The notes: generated by a model not told the origin, from the letters alone. 64,000 nucleotides of DNA from Paenarthrobacter aurescens (GCF_025421775.1 NZ_JAOEFX010000003.1:496001-560000), one strand, 5' to 3'. Counted from the stretch's first letter, positions 46,335 through 55,349 are shown. Numbers and translations: made by a program.

Positions 46335-47576
46335 GTGACTTACGAAGCAGCTGCAGATATCGGTATCGGGTCGAAGGCCTCCATAGCAAAGTCAGCGGTG
46401 CTGGAGCGCTCCGCCGTGATCGACCTCGACGCCGTGCGGCACAACGTTCGTCAGTTCGTCGCCATCGCCTCCCCGGCCGCTGTCATGGCAGTGGTGAAGG
46501 CGGACGCCTATGGACACGGAGCCGTGCAGGTTGCCCGGGCAGCCCTGGACGCAGGAGCGGCCTGGCTGGGTGTCGCCCACATTTCCGAGGCGCTCGCCTT
46601 GCGCGCCGCCGGAGTCGATGCCCCGCTGCTCGCGTGGCTGCACACCCGCGAAAGCAACTTCCAAGCAGCGGTCGCCGCCGGCATCGACGTCGGCATTTCC
46701 GGCTGGGAGCTGGACGCAGTGGTCGCGGCGGCCCGGGAGCAGGAGCGGCCCGCGCGCGTGCACTTGAAAGTGGATACGGGCCTGGGGCGCAACGGCTGCA
46801 CCATTGCCGACTGGGACCAACTGGTTGGCCAAGCCATGGATTACCAGGATCAGGGGCTCTTGAGGGTGGTTGGTATCTTCTCGCACCTCGCTGTCGCCGA
46901 CGAGCCGCACCGCCCTGAAACCGATGATCAGCTGGCTGTCTTCCGCGAAGCCATCGCCATGGCCGAGGACGCCGGTGTGGATACCGAGGTCCGGCACATT
47001 GCCAATACGCCGGCCGCCTTGTCCCGTCCGGACTCACACTTCGACCTGGTCCGCGTAGGACTCGGCATCTACGGTTTGTCGCCCTTCGAGGGCGCCACGT
47101 CCGCGGAACTTGGCCTGCACCCCGCCATGACCGTCCGGACCCTTCTGTCCAACTGCAAGAAGGTGCCTGAAGGGCAAGGCGTCTCCTACGGGCTCAATTA
47201 CCGGACCAGCGGGGAAAGCACGCTGGGTCTGGTGCCGCTGGGCTACGCAGACGGCGTCCCCAGGATCGCCACCGGCGGTCCGGTACGGGTGGACGGCATC
47301 AACTACCCGGTAGTTGGCAGGATTGCGATGGACCAGATGGTCATTGATCTCGGACCGCTCTCACCCGAGGCGGCAGCAGGCCTTAAGGGCGCCGAGGCCG
47401 TCATGTTCGGCAACGGTGCCGACGGCGGCCCCACTGCGGATGATTGGGCGGCCGCCGCCGGAACCAACAATTACGAAATTGTCACGCGCATCAGCCCCCG
47501 CGTACCTCGCAGTTACGTCAACGAGCTGCCCGCCCGGACAACAGTCAACAGTGCAGCAGATACGGCGGGGCTGTGA
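46335..47576 (+). CDS. alr: Alanine racemase
   Basis: PLP enzyme making D-alanine for peptidoglycan; 413 aa. The PLP lysine is Lys55 in MAVVKADAYGHGAV; the catalytic Tyr is in EGQGVSYGLNYRT, followed by VPLGYADGVPR and RIAMDQMVIDLG. A 20-residue N-terminal lead precedes the fold. It opens an operon with tsaE, whose GTG overlaps the alr stop (GTGA). Confidence 0.96.
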   Translation: MTYEAAADIGIGSKASIAKSAVLERSAVIDLDAVRHNVRQFVAIASPAAVMAVVKADAYGHGAVQVARAALDAGAAWLGVAHISEALALRAAGVDAPLLAWLHTRESNFQAAVAAGIDVGISGWELDAVVAAAREQERPARVHLKVDTGLGRNGCTIADWDQLVGQAMDYQDQGLLRVVGIFSHLAVADEPHRPETDDQLAVFREAIAMAEDAGVDTEVRHIANTPAALSRPDSHFDLVRVGLGIYGLSPFEGATSAELGLHPAMTVRTLLSNCKKVPEGQGVSYGLNYRTSGESTLGLVPLGYADGVPRIATGGPVRVDGINYPVVGRIAMDQMVIDLGPLSPEAAAGLKGAEAVMFGNGADGGPTADDWAAAAGTNNYEIVTRISPRVPRSYVNELPARTTVNSAADTAGL

Positions 47577-48151
47577 GCACACCTCAGTGGGAGCGCACGC
47601 TGAAGGTCACGACGGCGGAGCAGACGCATGCGCTCGCAGCAGCTTTGGGTGGGGTCCTTGAGGCCGGGGATCTTCTGGTCTTGACAGGCGAACTGGGTGC
47701 GGGCAAGACGACGTTCACCCAAGGACTCGGCGAGGGGCTGGGCGTCCGCGCCGGCATCATCTCGCCAACGTTTGTCCTGGTGCGGATCCACCCCAACCTG
47801 GCGGACGGTCCACGGCCCGGCGGTCCGGACTTGGTCCATGTTGACGCCTACCGGTTGGAATCGGCGGCGGAGATCGATGACATCGATCTTGAGAACACCA
47901 TGGACTCATCGGTCACCGTGGTGGAATGGGGCAGGGATCGGGTGGAGCACCTCTCGGACAGCCGCCTGGAAGTCGACCTGCTCAGGTCTGTTGGTGGGGA
48001 AAGCGCGGAGACCACACCGGACGGCGACGTCCTGGACTTCGATACCGATGACGACGACGAGCCCCGCACCGTGGTCTTCCGTGGATTCGGTCCACGCTGG
48101 GCTGAGGCACCGCAACTCCTTGAAACGACTTCACCTGCGAAAGGCCATTGA
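47573..48151 (+). CDS. tsaE: tRNA t6A synthesis ATPase TsaE
   Basis: ATPase that resets the TsaBD complex during N6-threonylcarbamoyl-adenosine formation at tRNA position 37; 192 aa. The Walker A motif GELGAGKTTFTQGLG is at about residues 39-53; LVHVDAYRL and VVEWGRD follow. About 50 extra residues at the C-terminus are acidic (DTDDDDEP). The GTG start overlaps alr by four bases; the TGA overlaps the tsaB ATG by one base. Confidence 0.93.
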   Translation: MSTPQWERTLKVTTAEQTHALAAALGGVLEAGDLLVLTGELGAGKTTFTQGLGEGLGVRAGIISPTFVLVRIHPNLADGPRPGGPDLVHVDAYRLESAAEIDDIDLENTMDSSVTVVEWGRDRVEHLSDSRLEVDLLRSVGGESAETTPDGDVLDFDTDDDDEPRTVVFRGFGPRWAEAPQLLETTSPAKGH

Positions 48152-48822
48152 TGCTGATCCTGGCCATTGATACCTCAGCGGTTGCCAGTGCGGCCCTGAT
48201 TTCCGACGATGCCATGGAAAGCGTGGTGGACTCCTTCGCCACGGAGGACACCCGCAGCCATGCCGAAGTCCTCGCTCCCGGCATCGAAAAGCTATTGGCT
48301 GGCGCCGGCGTCACCGGTGCGGACATCGATGCGATCGTCACCGGGGTGGGACCCGGCCCGTTTACCGGACTGCGCTCGGGCATCGCGACCGCCCGGACCC
48401 TTGCTTTCGTGTGGGACAAGCCGTTGTACGGTGTGGTGAGCCTGGATGCCATCGCCCTGGAAGTGGCGGAGTCCACCGCCGCTGCCCCGGAATTCCTGGT
48501 GGCAACGGATGCCCGGCGCAAAGAGGTTTACTGGGCGCGTTACACGCTGGCCGACGGCCAGCTTCCGGAACTCGTGGACGGGCCGCATGTGGGTTTTGCG
48601 TCCGGGCTTCCGGATTTGCCGGTATTCGGCGCGGGCGCGGGCATGTACGCCGATGTCCTCAAGGCCGATGAAGATTTCGCCACTACCCAGCCGGATGCGG
48701 CCTCTCTGGGCCAGTTCGCCCTGGCCCGGCTCACGGCTGGGCAGGCGCTGCTGGACTCAACGCCGCTGTACTTGCGGGAATCGGATGCCCAGGTGCCCGG
48801 GCCCAGAAAGCGCGCATTGTGA
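48151..48822 (+). CDS. tsaB: tRNA t6A synthesis protein TsaB
   Basis: Inactive ASKHA-fold partner of TsaD, 223 aa. The N-terminal LILAIDTSAVASAALIS, GVGPGPFTGLRSGIATAR and LVATDARRKEVYWARY are diagnostic. The start is the ATG at 48151 overlapping the tsaE stop (TGATG). Operon order alr-tsaE-tsaB-rimI-tsaD. Confidence 0.94.
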   Translation: MLILAIDTSAVASAALISDDAMESVVDSFATEDTRSHAEVLAPGIEKLLAGAGVTGADIDAIVTGVGPGPFTGLRSGIATARTLAFVWDKPLYGVVSLDAIALEVAESTAAAPEFLVATDARRKEVYWARYTLADGQLPELVDGPHVGFASGLPDLPVFGAGAGMYADVLKADEDFATTQPDAASLGQFALARLTAGQALLDSTPLYLRESDAQVPGPRKRAL

Positions 48823-48835
48823 TGGGACGGACACT

Positions 48836-49339
48836 GTGAAGCTCTCACCGAAACTGGAACTCGCCGGAGTTTCCCTCCGCGACATGACTGAGGCCGATAT
48901 CCCGGCGGTGGAGGCCCTGGAACGCCGGCTGTTCCCTGTGGACGCCTGGCCGCTGCAGATGTTCTTCGATGAGTTGGCCCAGCCAGAAACACGTCGCTAC
49001 GTCGTGGCAGAGGTTGCGGGTGAGATCGTGGCCTACGCCGGGTTGATGTGCATCGAGCCGATCGCGGACGTCCAGACGATCGCCGTCGTGCCTGAGTTCG
49101 AAGGCAAGGGCATCGGCTCCGCTGTCCTGACGGAACTGATTGAGGAAGCCCGGCGTCGCCGCGCGGCGGACGTGCTGCTGGAAGTGCGGGCGGACAACCC
49201 CCGCGCCCAGCAACTCTACGTTCGCTTCGGATTCGAGCAGATCCACGTCCGTCCCCGGTACTACCGCGACGGCACGGATGCTCTGATCATGCGGCTTGAA
49301 TTGAACAAACCACAGTCCCACGAAGGAGCCACAGCGTGA
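48836..49339 (+). CDS. rimI: Ribosomal-protein alanine N-acetyltransferase RimI
   Basis: GNAT enzyme that acetylates the N-terminal Ala of ribosomal protein S18; 167 aa. The acetyl-CoA site reads [20 protein letters not shown], preceded by [18 protein letters not shown] and followed by [19 protein letters not shown]. The GTG at 48836 follows GGGACGG and lies 13 nt after tsaB; its stop overlaps the tsaD GTG (GTGA). The position between tsaB and tsaD is the common one. Confidence 0.93.
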   Translation: MKLSPKLELAGVSLRDMTEADIPAVEALERRLFPVDAWPLQMFFDELAQPETRRYVVAEVAGEIVAYAGLMCIEPIADVQTIAVVPEFEGKGIGSAVLTELIEEARRRRAADVLLEVRADNPRAQQLYVRFGFEQIHVRPRYYRDGTDALIMRLELNKPQSHEGATA

Positions 49340-50502
49340 GCGGCCCGTATCCGGAACAGCCAAAACAGCCGTTGGTACTCGGCATTGAGTCTTCGTGCGA
49401 CGAGACCGGCGTAGGCATTGTCCGGGGTACAACCCTGCTCACCAATACTGTGTCCTCCTCCATGGACGAGCACGTACGATTCGGTGGCGTCATCCCGGAG
49501 ATCGCTTCGCGTGCACACCTGGACGCTTTTGTGCCCACCCTCAAGGAGTCGCTGCATGAGGCAGGCGTGACCTTGGACGACATTGACGCGATCGCCGTGA
49601 CGTCGGGTCCCGGACTTGCCGGTGCGCTGATGGTTGGAGTCTGCGCGGCCAAGGCGTTGGCTGTCGCCACGGGTAAGCCGCTGTACGCGATCAACCACTT
49701 GGTGGCGCATGTTGGCGTTGGCCTGCTGGATGGAACGCCCGACGCCGGTGCTGCCACCGGCCTGGGTGCCGGGAAGCTTCCAGAGAACCTGGGAGCACTG
49801 CTGGTCTCGGGTGGGCACACCGAAATCCTGCGGATCAGGAGCATCACGGACGACGTCGAACTGCTTGGCTCAACCATTGACGACGCCGCCGGTGAGGCCT
49901 ATGACAAAGTAGCCCGCATCCTTGGCCTCGGGTACCCTGGCGGGCCTGCCATCGACAAGCTGGCACGCCAGGGCAATCCCAAATCCATCCGGTTCCCGCG
50001 TGGCCTCACGCAGCCCAAATATATGGGTACTGCGGAGGAGAAAGGCCCGCACCGGTACGACTGGTCTTTCAGCGGGCTGAAGACCGCTGTGGCCCGGTGC
50101 GTTGAGCAGTTCGAGGCCCGTGGGGAACAGGTGCCCGTGGCGGATATCGCCGCAGCTTTCCAGGAAGCCGTGGTGGACGTCATCAGTTCCAAGGCTGTCC
50201 TGGCCTGCAGGGAGAACGGCATCACGGACGTCCTTCTCGGTGGTGGCGTCGCGGCGAATTCGCGGCTCCGGGAACTGACCGGTCAGCGCTGTACCTCTGC
50301 CGGAATCAGGCTTCACGTTCCGCCGCTGGACCTTTGTACGGACAACGGCGCCATGGTCGCTGCACTCGGAGCCCAGCTGATCATGGCCGGCGTCGGCCCG
50401 AGCGGAGTGGCTTTCGCACCGGATTCCTCCATGCCGGTCACCACGGTGTCAGTGCCCGCCCAGGCTTTCCCGCCCGGGGCAGGCACCCTTCCCGTGGCCT
50501 AA
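49336..50502 (+). CDS. tsaD: tRNA t6A transferase TsaD
   Basis: Kae1/Gcp family enzyme transferring threonylcarbamoyl to tRNA A37; 388 aa. The metal-binding His pair is in [37 protein letters not shown] and [15 protein letters not shown] are present. A small insertion is seen after the His motif ([15 protein letters not shown]). The stop lies at the edge of a 14-bp tandem repeat. Confidence 0.96.
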   Translation: MSGPYPEQPKQPLVLGIESSCDETGVGIVRGTTLLTNTVSSSMDEHVRFGGVIPEIASRAHLDAFVPTLKESLHEAGVTLDDIDAIAVTSGPGLAGALMVGVCAAKALAVATGKPLYAINHLVAHVGVGLLDGTPDAGAATGLGAGKLPENLGALLVSGGHTEILRIRSITDDVELLGSTIDDAAGEAYDKVARILGLGYPGGPAIDKLARQGNPKSIRFPRGLTQPKYMGTAEEKGPHRYDWSFSGLKTAVARCVEQFEARGEQVPVADIAAAFQEAVVDVISSKAVLACRENGITDVLLGGGVAANSRLRELTGQRCTSAGIRLHVPPLDLCTDNGAMVAALGAQLIMAGVGPSGVAFAPDSSMPVTTVSVPAQAFPPGAGTLPVA

Positions 50503-50503
50503 A

Positions 50504-50583
50504 CGTCGGGACCTAAGCGTCGGGACTTAAGCGTCGGGACTTAAGCGTCGGGACTTAAGCGTCGGGACTTAAGCGTCGGGACC
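50504..50583. repeat. 14-bp tandem repeat spanning the tsaD-ybdK junction
   Basis: Five full copies and one partial copy of CGTCGGGACYTAAG run without interruption; the last TTA on the plus strand is the ybdK stop codon on the minus strand. Each unit encodes the ybdK ending Pro-Asp-Ala-stop, so the array looks like a slippage amplification of the 3' end of ybdK. Confidence 0.93.
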
Positions 50584-51720
50584 TTTGCGCATTTGCTGCA
50601 CGAGGTCCATGACCACTGCCTGCAGATCGCCGTTGTGCTCCGCAGCCACACGCCGCTGGCGCTGGTAGCTGGCTCCGCGTTGGACGATCTTCAGGACATC
50701 GGCCAGTTCTTCGGAGCAGCCTAGCTTCGCCGCAACGGGTTCCAGGCGCTCTACGGTTTCCGCGAGGTGTTCCGTGACGAGCTGCTCGTTGCCCTCGGCG
50801 TCGAGGATGATGATGGCTTCCATGCCGTACCGCGCGGCACGCCATTTATTCTCCTGCACATGCCACGGCGGCATGGTGGGGATGGTGCCGCCGGCGTCAA
50901 GGATAGAGGAGAACTCGTCCACCAGGCACTGGGTCAGTGCAGCAATGGCGCCGACTTCTTCAAGGGTGGCCAGGCCATCGCAGATGCGCATCTCGATGGT
51001 GCCCAGGTTCGAGACGGGCCGGATGTCCCAGCGGATTTCGGACGTTGAGTCGATGACACCTGTGGTGAACATGTCCTGGACGTAGGACTCGTATGCCTCC
51101 CACGTGTCGAACTGGAAGGGCAGCCCGGCAGTGGGAAGCTGCTGGAACATGAGGGCACGCTGGGACGCGTAGCCGGTTTCTTCCCCCGCCCAGTAAGGGC
51201 TGGAAGCGGACAGTGCCTGGAAGTGCGGGAAGTAGTTGACCAGACCGTCCAAAATGGGGAGTACTTTGTCCCGGCGGTCGATCCCGACATGGACATGAAC
51301 GCCGTAGATGACCATTTGGCGGCCCCACCATTGGGTCCGTTCGATCAGCTTGGCGTAGCGCTCTTTGTCCGTGACGGGCTGGAGCAGGGGAGGGCTGAAG
51401 GGATGGCTGCCGGCGCAGAACACTTCAACGCCCATGGGGTCTGTGACTTCTCGTACAGCGGCGAGGGACCGGCTGAGGTCTTCTTTGGCATCCTTGACCG
51501 TTTCGCAGATTCCTGTGACGAGTTCAACGGTGTTGAGGAGAAGTTCGCGCTTGATGTGGGGGTGTTCGTCATCCTCGTTGAGGTCGGGATGGTTCGCGGC
51601 AACGCCCTTCAGGACATCGTTCGCGACGGATACCAGTTCCCCCGTGCGTGCATTGACGAGCGCCAACTCCCATTCCACACCCAGTGTCGATTGCCTGGAT
51701 GGCGCAAAATCAATCTGCAC
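50569..51720 (-). CDS. ybdK: YbdK-type carboxylate-amine ligase
   Basis: Glutamate-cysteine ligase family 2 (YbdK/EgtA-like fold), 383 aa. Marks: LGVEWELALVNARTGELV, NTVELVTGICETVKDAKEDL, VHVHVGIDRRDKVLPI, EIRWDIRPVSNLGTIEMRI and ENKWRAARYGMEA. Weak gamma-glutamylcysteine synthetase activity is known for E. coli YbdK; mycothiol producers keep the gene although they do not rely on glutathione, so the physiological role is uncertain. GTG start at 51720 behind GAGGGGACTAC. Divergent from the Zur-controlled unit. Confidence 0.9.
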   Translation of the reverse strand: MQIDFAPSRQSTLGVEWELALVNARTGELVSVANDVLKGVAANHPDLNEDDEHPHIKRELLLNTVELVTGICETVKDAKEDLSRSLAAVREVTDPMGVEVFCAGSHPFSPPLLQPVTDKERYAKLIERTQWWGRQMVIYGVHVHVGIDRRDKVLPILDGLVNYFPHFQALSASSPYWAGEETGYASQRALMFQQLPTAGLPFQFDTWEAYESYVQDMFTTGVIDSTSEIRWDIRPVSNLGTIEMRICDGLATLEEVGAIAALTQCLVDEFSSILDAGGTIPTMPPWHVQENKWRAARYGMEAIIILDAEGNEQLVTEHLAETVERLEPVAAKLGCSEELADVLKIVQRGASYQRQRRVAAEHNGDLQAVVMDLVQQMRKGPDA

Positions 51721-51853
51721 GTAGTCCCCTCATTGTGTTGTGTCACCCGGGCACGGTTCCCCGCTGCGGGGCCGCCAGCGGTCGGATCAAGTCTAATGCA
51801 GCGTGAACGCCCCTGACATCGACGGGTTCACGCACGAAACAGGCCGACATTTG

Positions 51854-51876
51854 CTAATGAGAATGCTTCGCATTAG
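51854..51876 (+). promoter_or_regulatory. Zur-box-like palindrome over the promoter of the MRF-like gene
   Basis: A 23-bp imperfect palindrome with arms CTAATGAGAAT and CTTCGCATTAG (9 of 11 matching about a central G) resembles the AT-rich actinobacterial Zur operator (core TGAnAATnATTnTCA). It overlaps the -10 box TAGACT (51874-51879), which ends 6 nt before the ATG at 51886. Repression by zinc-loaded Zur is inferred from the motif and from the genes behind it. Confidence 0.7.
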
Positions 51877-51885
51877 ACTCAACCC

Positions 51886-53037
51886 ATGCACCTCACAGTC
51901 GTCAGTTCCCTGGACAGCCAATGCCGTGAGGCAGCCACAACACGGCTTGGCAGCACGCACGCCAACTCCGCGGTGGTCCTCCACGACCTCCTGGACGGTT
52001 CCCTGGTCCTGCGTCGTGTCTACCGGGACGGTCGGCTTTTCGAACGCGAAACAACGCTCCTTGAGCATGGTTGCCTCAGTTGCACCGTCAGGCTGGACGT
52101 CGTCCCGACGGCGGAACGCCTCGCCGCATGCGGCTTCGACCATGTTGTCCTTGGCCTGCCGCCAGGAGTTGCGGCAGGGATGGCCGTCGCGGAGCTTCGC
52201 CGTGGCCTCAACCGCCCGGCTGTCATCGACAACGCCGTGCTTGCCTTGGACCCGGTGGACCTGGATGACCATATTTGGGACCGCCACACACTTTTTGAAT
52301 CCGGATTTACGTCCATGCCACAGGATGAGCGCACCAGCGGCGAGTTCCTGATCGGAGAGTTCGGGCAGGTGGACACTGTGATGGCGGAGCCGGGCTTGGG
52401 CGCTGTCTTGGCCGGCGACCCGCGCGAGGGGTCGTCGCCGTGGCTCGTTGGCCTGGAGCTGCTGGGCCAATTGGCGCCACATGCCAACATTATTGGGATG
52501 TCTGACAGCTTCCGGCCGGGATGTTTCGACGACGCTGAAGCAGCGGCACGTAACCGGCCCGGCGTCGTGCGTGTGCCTGTCGATGAGACGCCAGGTTCCT
52601 TCCGCACGGTCCTTCATAAGGCGGGCCGTCCACTGCATCCGGGACGCTTCCGTGATGCGCTGCCCCAACTTGCCGCGGGGGCGCACTGGATGCGCGGCCG
52701 TTTGTGGATCGCTTCGGCGCCCGCTACCCGGATCGCCGTCCAGGGGATAGGGCCCAGGGTCTGGCTCGAAAGTACCGGGAGGTGGCTGGCCGACTCGCCG
52801 GAAGCGGCATCTGGCCCGGCGCGCGATGAACAGGCGCGTGTCGACGTCGACTCTGTCCTTGACTGGCACCCACGGCACGGCGACCGTGGGACGGTCCTGG
52901 CGCTGACCGGGCACTCCGGGGATATCGATGCCCGGGAAATCCGCGAGCTCCTTGATGGATGCCAGCTCACTGAGGCCGAGATGGAACTGGACTTCGGCGT
53001 CTGGGACGACCCCCTGGAACTCAGCGACGCACCCTAA
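51886..53037 (+). CDS. MRF-like ribosome hibernation factor-recruiting protein (CobW-C domain)
   Basis: 383 aa, COG0523-related. The CobW C-terminal domain is clear ([40 protein letters not shown]), and the N-terminal half has [11 protein letters not shown], a CxxC variant of the GCxCC metal motif. No Walker A loop is seen at the N-terminus ([19 protein letters not shown]), unlike true CobW GTPases. Mycobacterial Mrf, which brings hibernation factor Mpy to zinc-free ribosomes, has this build as I recall it. The gene lies behind a Zur-like site and 29 nt before a zinc-free L36 gene, which supports MRF over a metallochaperone. Confidence 0.82.
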   Translation: MHLTVVSSLDSQCREAATTRLGSTHANSAVVLHDLLDGSLVLRRVYRDGRLFERETTLLEHGCLSCTVRLDVVPTAERLAACGFDHVVLGLPPGVAAGMAVAELRRGLNRPAVIDNAVLALDPVDLDDHIWDRHTLFESGFTSMPQDERTSGEFLIGEFGQVDTVMAEPGLGAVLAGDPREGSSPWLVGLELLGQLAPHANIIGMSDSFRPGCFDDAEAAARNRPGVVRVPVDETPGSFRTVLHKAGRPLHPGRFRDALPQLAAGAHWMRGRLWIASAPATRIAVQGIGPRVWLESTGRWLADSPEAASGPARDEQARVDVDSVLDWHPRHGDRGTVLALTGHSGDIDAREIRELLDGCQLTEAEMELDFGVWDDPLELSDAP

Positions 53038-53066
53038 GCCAAACCACCAACAAAAGGAGAAACACC

Positions 53067-53189
53067 ATGAAGGTCAGAAACTCACTGCGGGCGCTGAAGA
53101 AGATCCCCGGAGCCCAAATTGTCCGCCGGCGTGGACGCACGTTCGTCATCAACAAGAACAACCCGCGCATGAAGGCGCGGCAAGGTTAA
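53067..53189 (+). CDS. rpmJ2: 50S ribosomal protein L36, cysteine-free (C-) paralogue
   Basis: 40 aa ([20 protein letters not shown], then [12 protein letters not shown]), from the ATG at 53067 behind AAAAGGAGAAACACC. All zinc ligands of L36 are absent: Ser-Leu-Arg-Ala replaces the first Cys pair region and Asn replaces the last Cys. C- paralogues replace zinc-ribbon L36 during zinc starvation and are classic Zur-regulon members. It follows the MRF-like gene by 29 nt and is too short for most gene finders. Confidence 0.93.
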   Translation: MKVRNSLRALKKIPGAQIVRRRGRTFVINKNNPRMKARQG

Positions 53190-53228
53190 CGGCACAGCAG
53201 TGCAAAGAGGGCGTTGTTTAATGGGGGA

Positions 53229-54041
53229 ATGCCAATCCTGAACAAAGACATGTCCCTGTGCATTTCGCTCGCGGCCCGGCCCAGCAACATAGGTACCCGG
53301 TTCCACAACTATTTGTACGATCTGCTCGGCTTGAACTTTGTCTACAAGGCATTCGCCCCTGCTGACATCACCCTTGCAGTGGCGGGCATCCGCGGCCTCC
53401 CCATCCGGGGTGCCGCGGTGTCCATGCCCTACAAGGAGGCCGTGATCCCGCTGGTTGACGTGATGGACCCGTCGGCCAAAGCCATTGATTCCGTGAACAC
53501 CATCGTGAACAACGACGGCGTCCTCACTGCTTACAACACCGACTACATCGCCATCGCCCGGCTCCTGAAGGACCATCAGGTTCCCAGCGGCCACACGGTG
53601 CTGCTTCGTGGCGCCGGTGGCATGGCAAAAGCCGTAGCTGCTGCCCTCCGGGATGCTGGGTTCACTGCCGTCACCATCGTCGCCCGCAACGAAGCCGCCG
53701 GCCGTGCGCTGGCGGCTCTCTATGGCTTCGGATGGCAGGCTGACGTTAACGGCTCAACGGCTGATCTCATCATCAACGTCACGCCGCTCGGGATGGCCGG
53801 CGCGGATGAGACGGCCCAGTCGTTCGACGACGCCACGATTGCCGCAGCGCAGGTGGTGTTCGACGTCGTGGCGCTCCCATCGGAGACGCCGCTCATTTCG
53901 GCTGCACGTGTGGCGGGCAAGCCTGTGATCACGGGTGCGGAGGTCATTGCGATCCAAGCGGAAGAGCAGTTCGTTCTGTACACCGGCGTGCGCCCGACCC
54001 CCGAACAGGTCCGCGAAGCGTCCGAATTCTCGCGTCGCTGA
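53229..54041 (+). CDS. Shikimate 5-dehydrogenase-like protein
   Basis: NAD(P)-dependent AroE/YdiB-type fold, 270 aa. Substrate-site residues appear in VSMPYKEAVIPLVD (Lys) and DSVNTIVNN, then AYNTDYIAIARLL (Asp); the cofactor loop is LRGAGGMAKAVAAAL. It differs from housekeeping AroE at the N-terminus and may act on shikimate, quinate or an aminated analogue. The ATG at 53229 has TTTAAT six bases upstream, a possible leaderless -10; read-through from rpmJ2, 39 nt upstream, is also possible. Confidence 0.85.
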   Translation: MPILNKDMSLCISLAARPSNIGTRFHNYLYDLLGLNFVYKAFAPADITLAVAGIRGLPIRGAAVSMPYKEAVIPLVDVMDPSAKAIDSVNTIVNNDGVLTAYNTDYIAIARLLKDHQVPSGHTVLLRGAGGMAKAVAAALRDAGFTAVTIVARNEAAGRALAALYGFGWQADVNGSTADLIINVTPLGMAGADETAQSFDDATIAAAQVVFDVVALPSETPLISAARVAGKPVITGAEVIAIQAEEQFVLYTGVRPTPEQVREASEFSRR

Positions 54042-54053
54042 CCGCGGCACGCC

Positions 54054-55289
54054 CTATCCCTGGGCAGCCACCGGTTCCACGACAACAGCCACTCTCTCCT
54101 CGCCGATCCTGGTGAGGACCAGGGTGGCTGTTTTTGCGTCCTTGCCCTTGCCGGTCTTGGCGGGAAGCAGTTGCTTTCGCAGCTCTTCCGGAGTCACTGC
54201 CGTCCCGCGCTTCTTGATGTCCAGTACGGTGACGCCGTTGTCCTTCACCCAGGCTTTAAGGGCCTTGACGTTGTACGGCATCACTTCAAGGACCTTGTAG
54301 GCGCGGGCAAACGGAGTGTCGTGCAGTTCCGGAGCGCAGATGTAGGCGATGTGCTCATCCACCAGGTGCCCGCCCAGCCGTTCGGCAACATCGGCCACCA
54401 AACCTGCGCGGATCACCGCACCGTCGGGTTCGTACAAGAAGCCTTCAACAGGCCCGACGTCGGCTACCGGGCCGCCGTCGAAATCCTCGCCGCTGGTGAT
54501 TTCAGCCGCACCTTGGCTGCCGATCACCAGGGCTGCCCGACGCACGCCGGGACGGGCCACTGCGTTGAACCAGAGGGTCACTTCGGTGACATCGCCGGCC
54601 ACGGACACCCACTGGGCCTCGCAGCCTGTGGGCACGGAATCGTGAGGGATGCCGGGACCCATTTTGACGCCGATGGCACGCCCTGTGGCCGCCAGGCGCT
54701 GCACGAAGGACAACGGGGGAGAGAACGCTTCCGGATCCCAAATCCGTTTGGTCCCGGACGTTGACGTGGTGCGGCGGGCGGGATCCAGCCACACGCCGTC
54801 GATGCCGTCCAGTTCCACAGCTGTGGCGTCCGAGTGCACCACGGTGGCGTGCGGGAAGGGCATGAGGTTTATGGTGGCGCACGCAGCCGTGGTTTCATCC
54901 ATTTCCACGGCGGTGACTGCTATGTCCATGGACGCCATCGCCATCGAATCTGCGCCAAGGCCACAGCCAAGGTCTGCCACGTGGGAAATTCCGGCCTTGG
55001 CGAAACGCTCGGCATGCCTTGCTGCGACGTTCAAGCGGGTTGCCTGCTCCAAACCGGCCTGGGTGAAGAGCATCTGCCTGGCGAACTCACCGAACTTGGC
55101 CTCGGCGCGGGTCCGCAGCCGGGATTGCGTCAGGACAGCGGCCACAAGTTCGGGGGAGTGGCCCGCCTTCCGGAGATCGGCGTTGACGCTGAGGGCGTCA
55201 GCCTCCCGGTAGGGCCCCATTGAGGCAAGAAGTTCCCATCCTTCAGTGGTCAGCAAGGGCGCGATGTGTTCCTGCGGTGCGTGGGGCAT
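54054..55289 (-). CDS. Class I SAM-dependent methyltransferase, THUMP-like domain
   Basis: 411 aa. The SAM-binding motif VADLGCGLGADSMAMASMDI and post-I acidic VEMDETTAACATIN are clear, followed by GVWLDPARRT. The C-terminal THUMP-like domain has YICAPELHDTPFARAYKVLE and VLDIKKRGTAVTPEELRKQL. The RNA target is unknown. The start at 55289 is preceded at 7 nt by TAGGCT (55297-55302, minus), the same leaderless arrangement as glmS. It faces the shikimate-dehydrogenase-like gene tail to tail. Confidence 0.85.
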   Translation of the reverse strand: MPHAPQEHIAPLLTTEGWELLASMGPYREADALSVNADLRKAGHSPELVAAVLTQSRLRTRAEAKFGEFARQMLFTQAGLEQATRLNVAARHAERFAKAGISHVADLGCGLGADSMAMASMDIAVTAVEMDETTAACATINLMPFPHATVVHSDATAVELDGIDGVWLDPARRTTSTSGTKRIWDPEAFSPPLSFVQRLAATGRAIGVKMGPGIPHDSVPTGCEAQWVSVAGDVTEVTLWFNAVARPGVRRAALVIGSQGAAEITSGEDFDGGPVADVGPVEGFLYEPDGAVIRAGLVADVAERLGGHLVDEHIAYICAPELHDTPFARAYKVLEVMPYNVKALKAWVKDNGVTVLDIKKRGTAVTPEELRKQLLPAKTGKGKDAKTATLVLTRIGEERVAVVVEPVAAQG

Positions 55290-55296
55290 GGGATCA

Positions 55297-55302
55297 AGCC
55301 TA
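55297..55302 (-). promoter_or_regulatory. -10 box for the leaderless methyltransferase gene
   Basis: TAGGCT on the minus strand ends 7 nt before the ATG at 55289, with no Shine-Dalgarno. Confidence 0.55.
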
Positions 55303-55343
55303 ACGGCGCGGCTGGTGACAGCGTGACTGGCGAATCAGCCCGA

Positions 55344-55349
55344 TAGGGT
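55344..55349 (+). promoter_or_regulatory. -10 box for the leaderless small membrane protein gene
   Basis: TAGGGT ends 7 nt before the ATG at 55357; no Shine-Dalgarno is present. Confidence 0.5.

Noticed and set aside
50504..50583. Possible CRISPR array
   Set aside because: The 14-bp units are directly adjacent with no spacers, and no cas genes are near.
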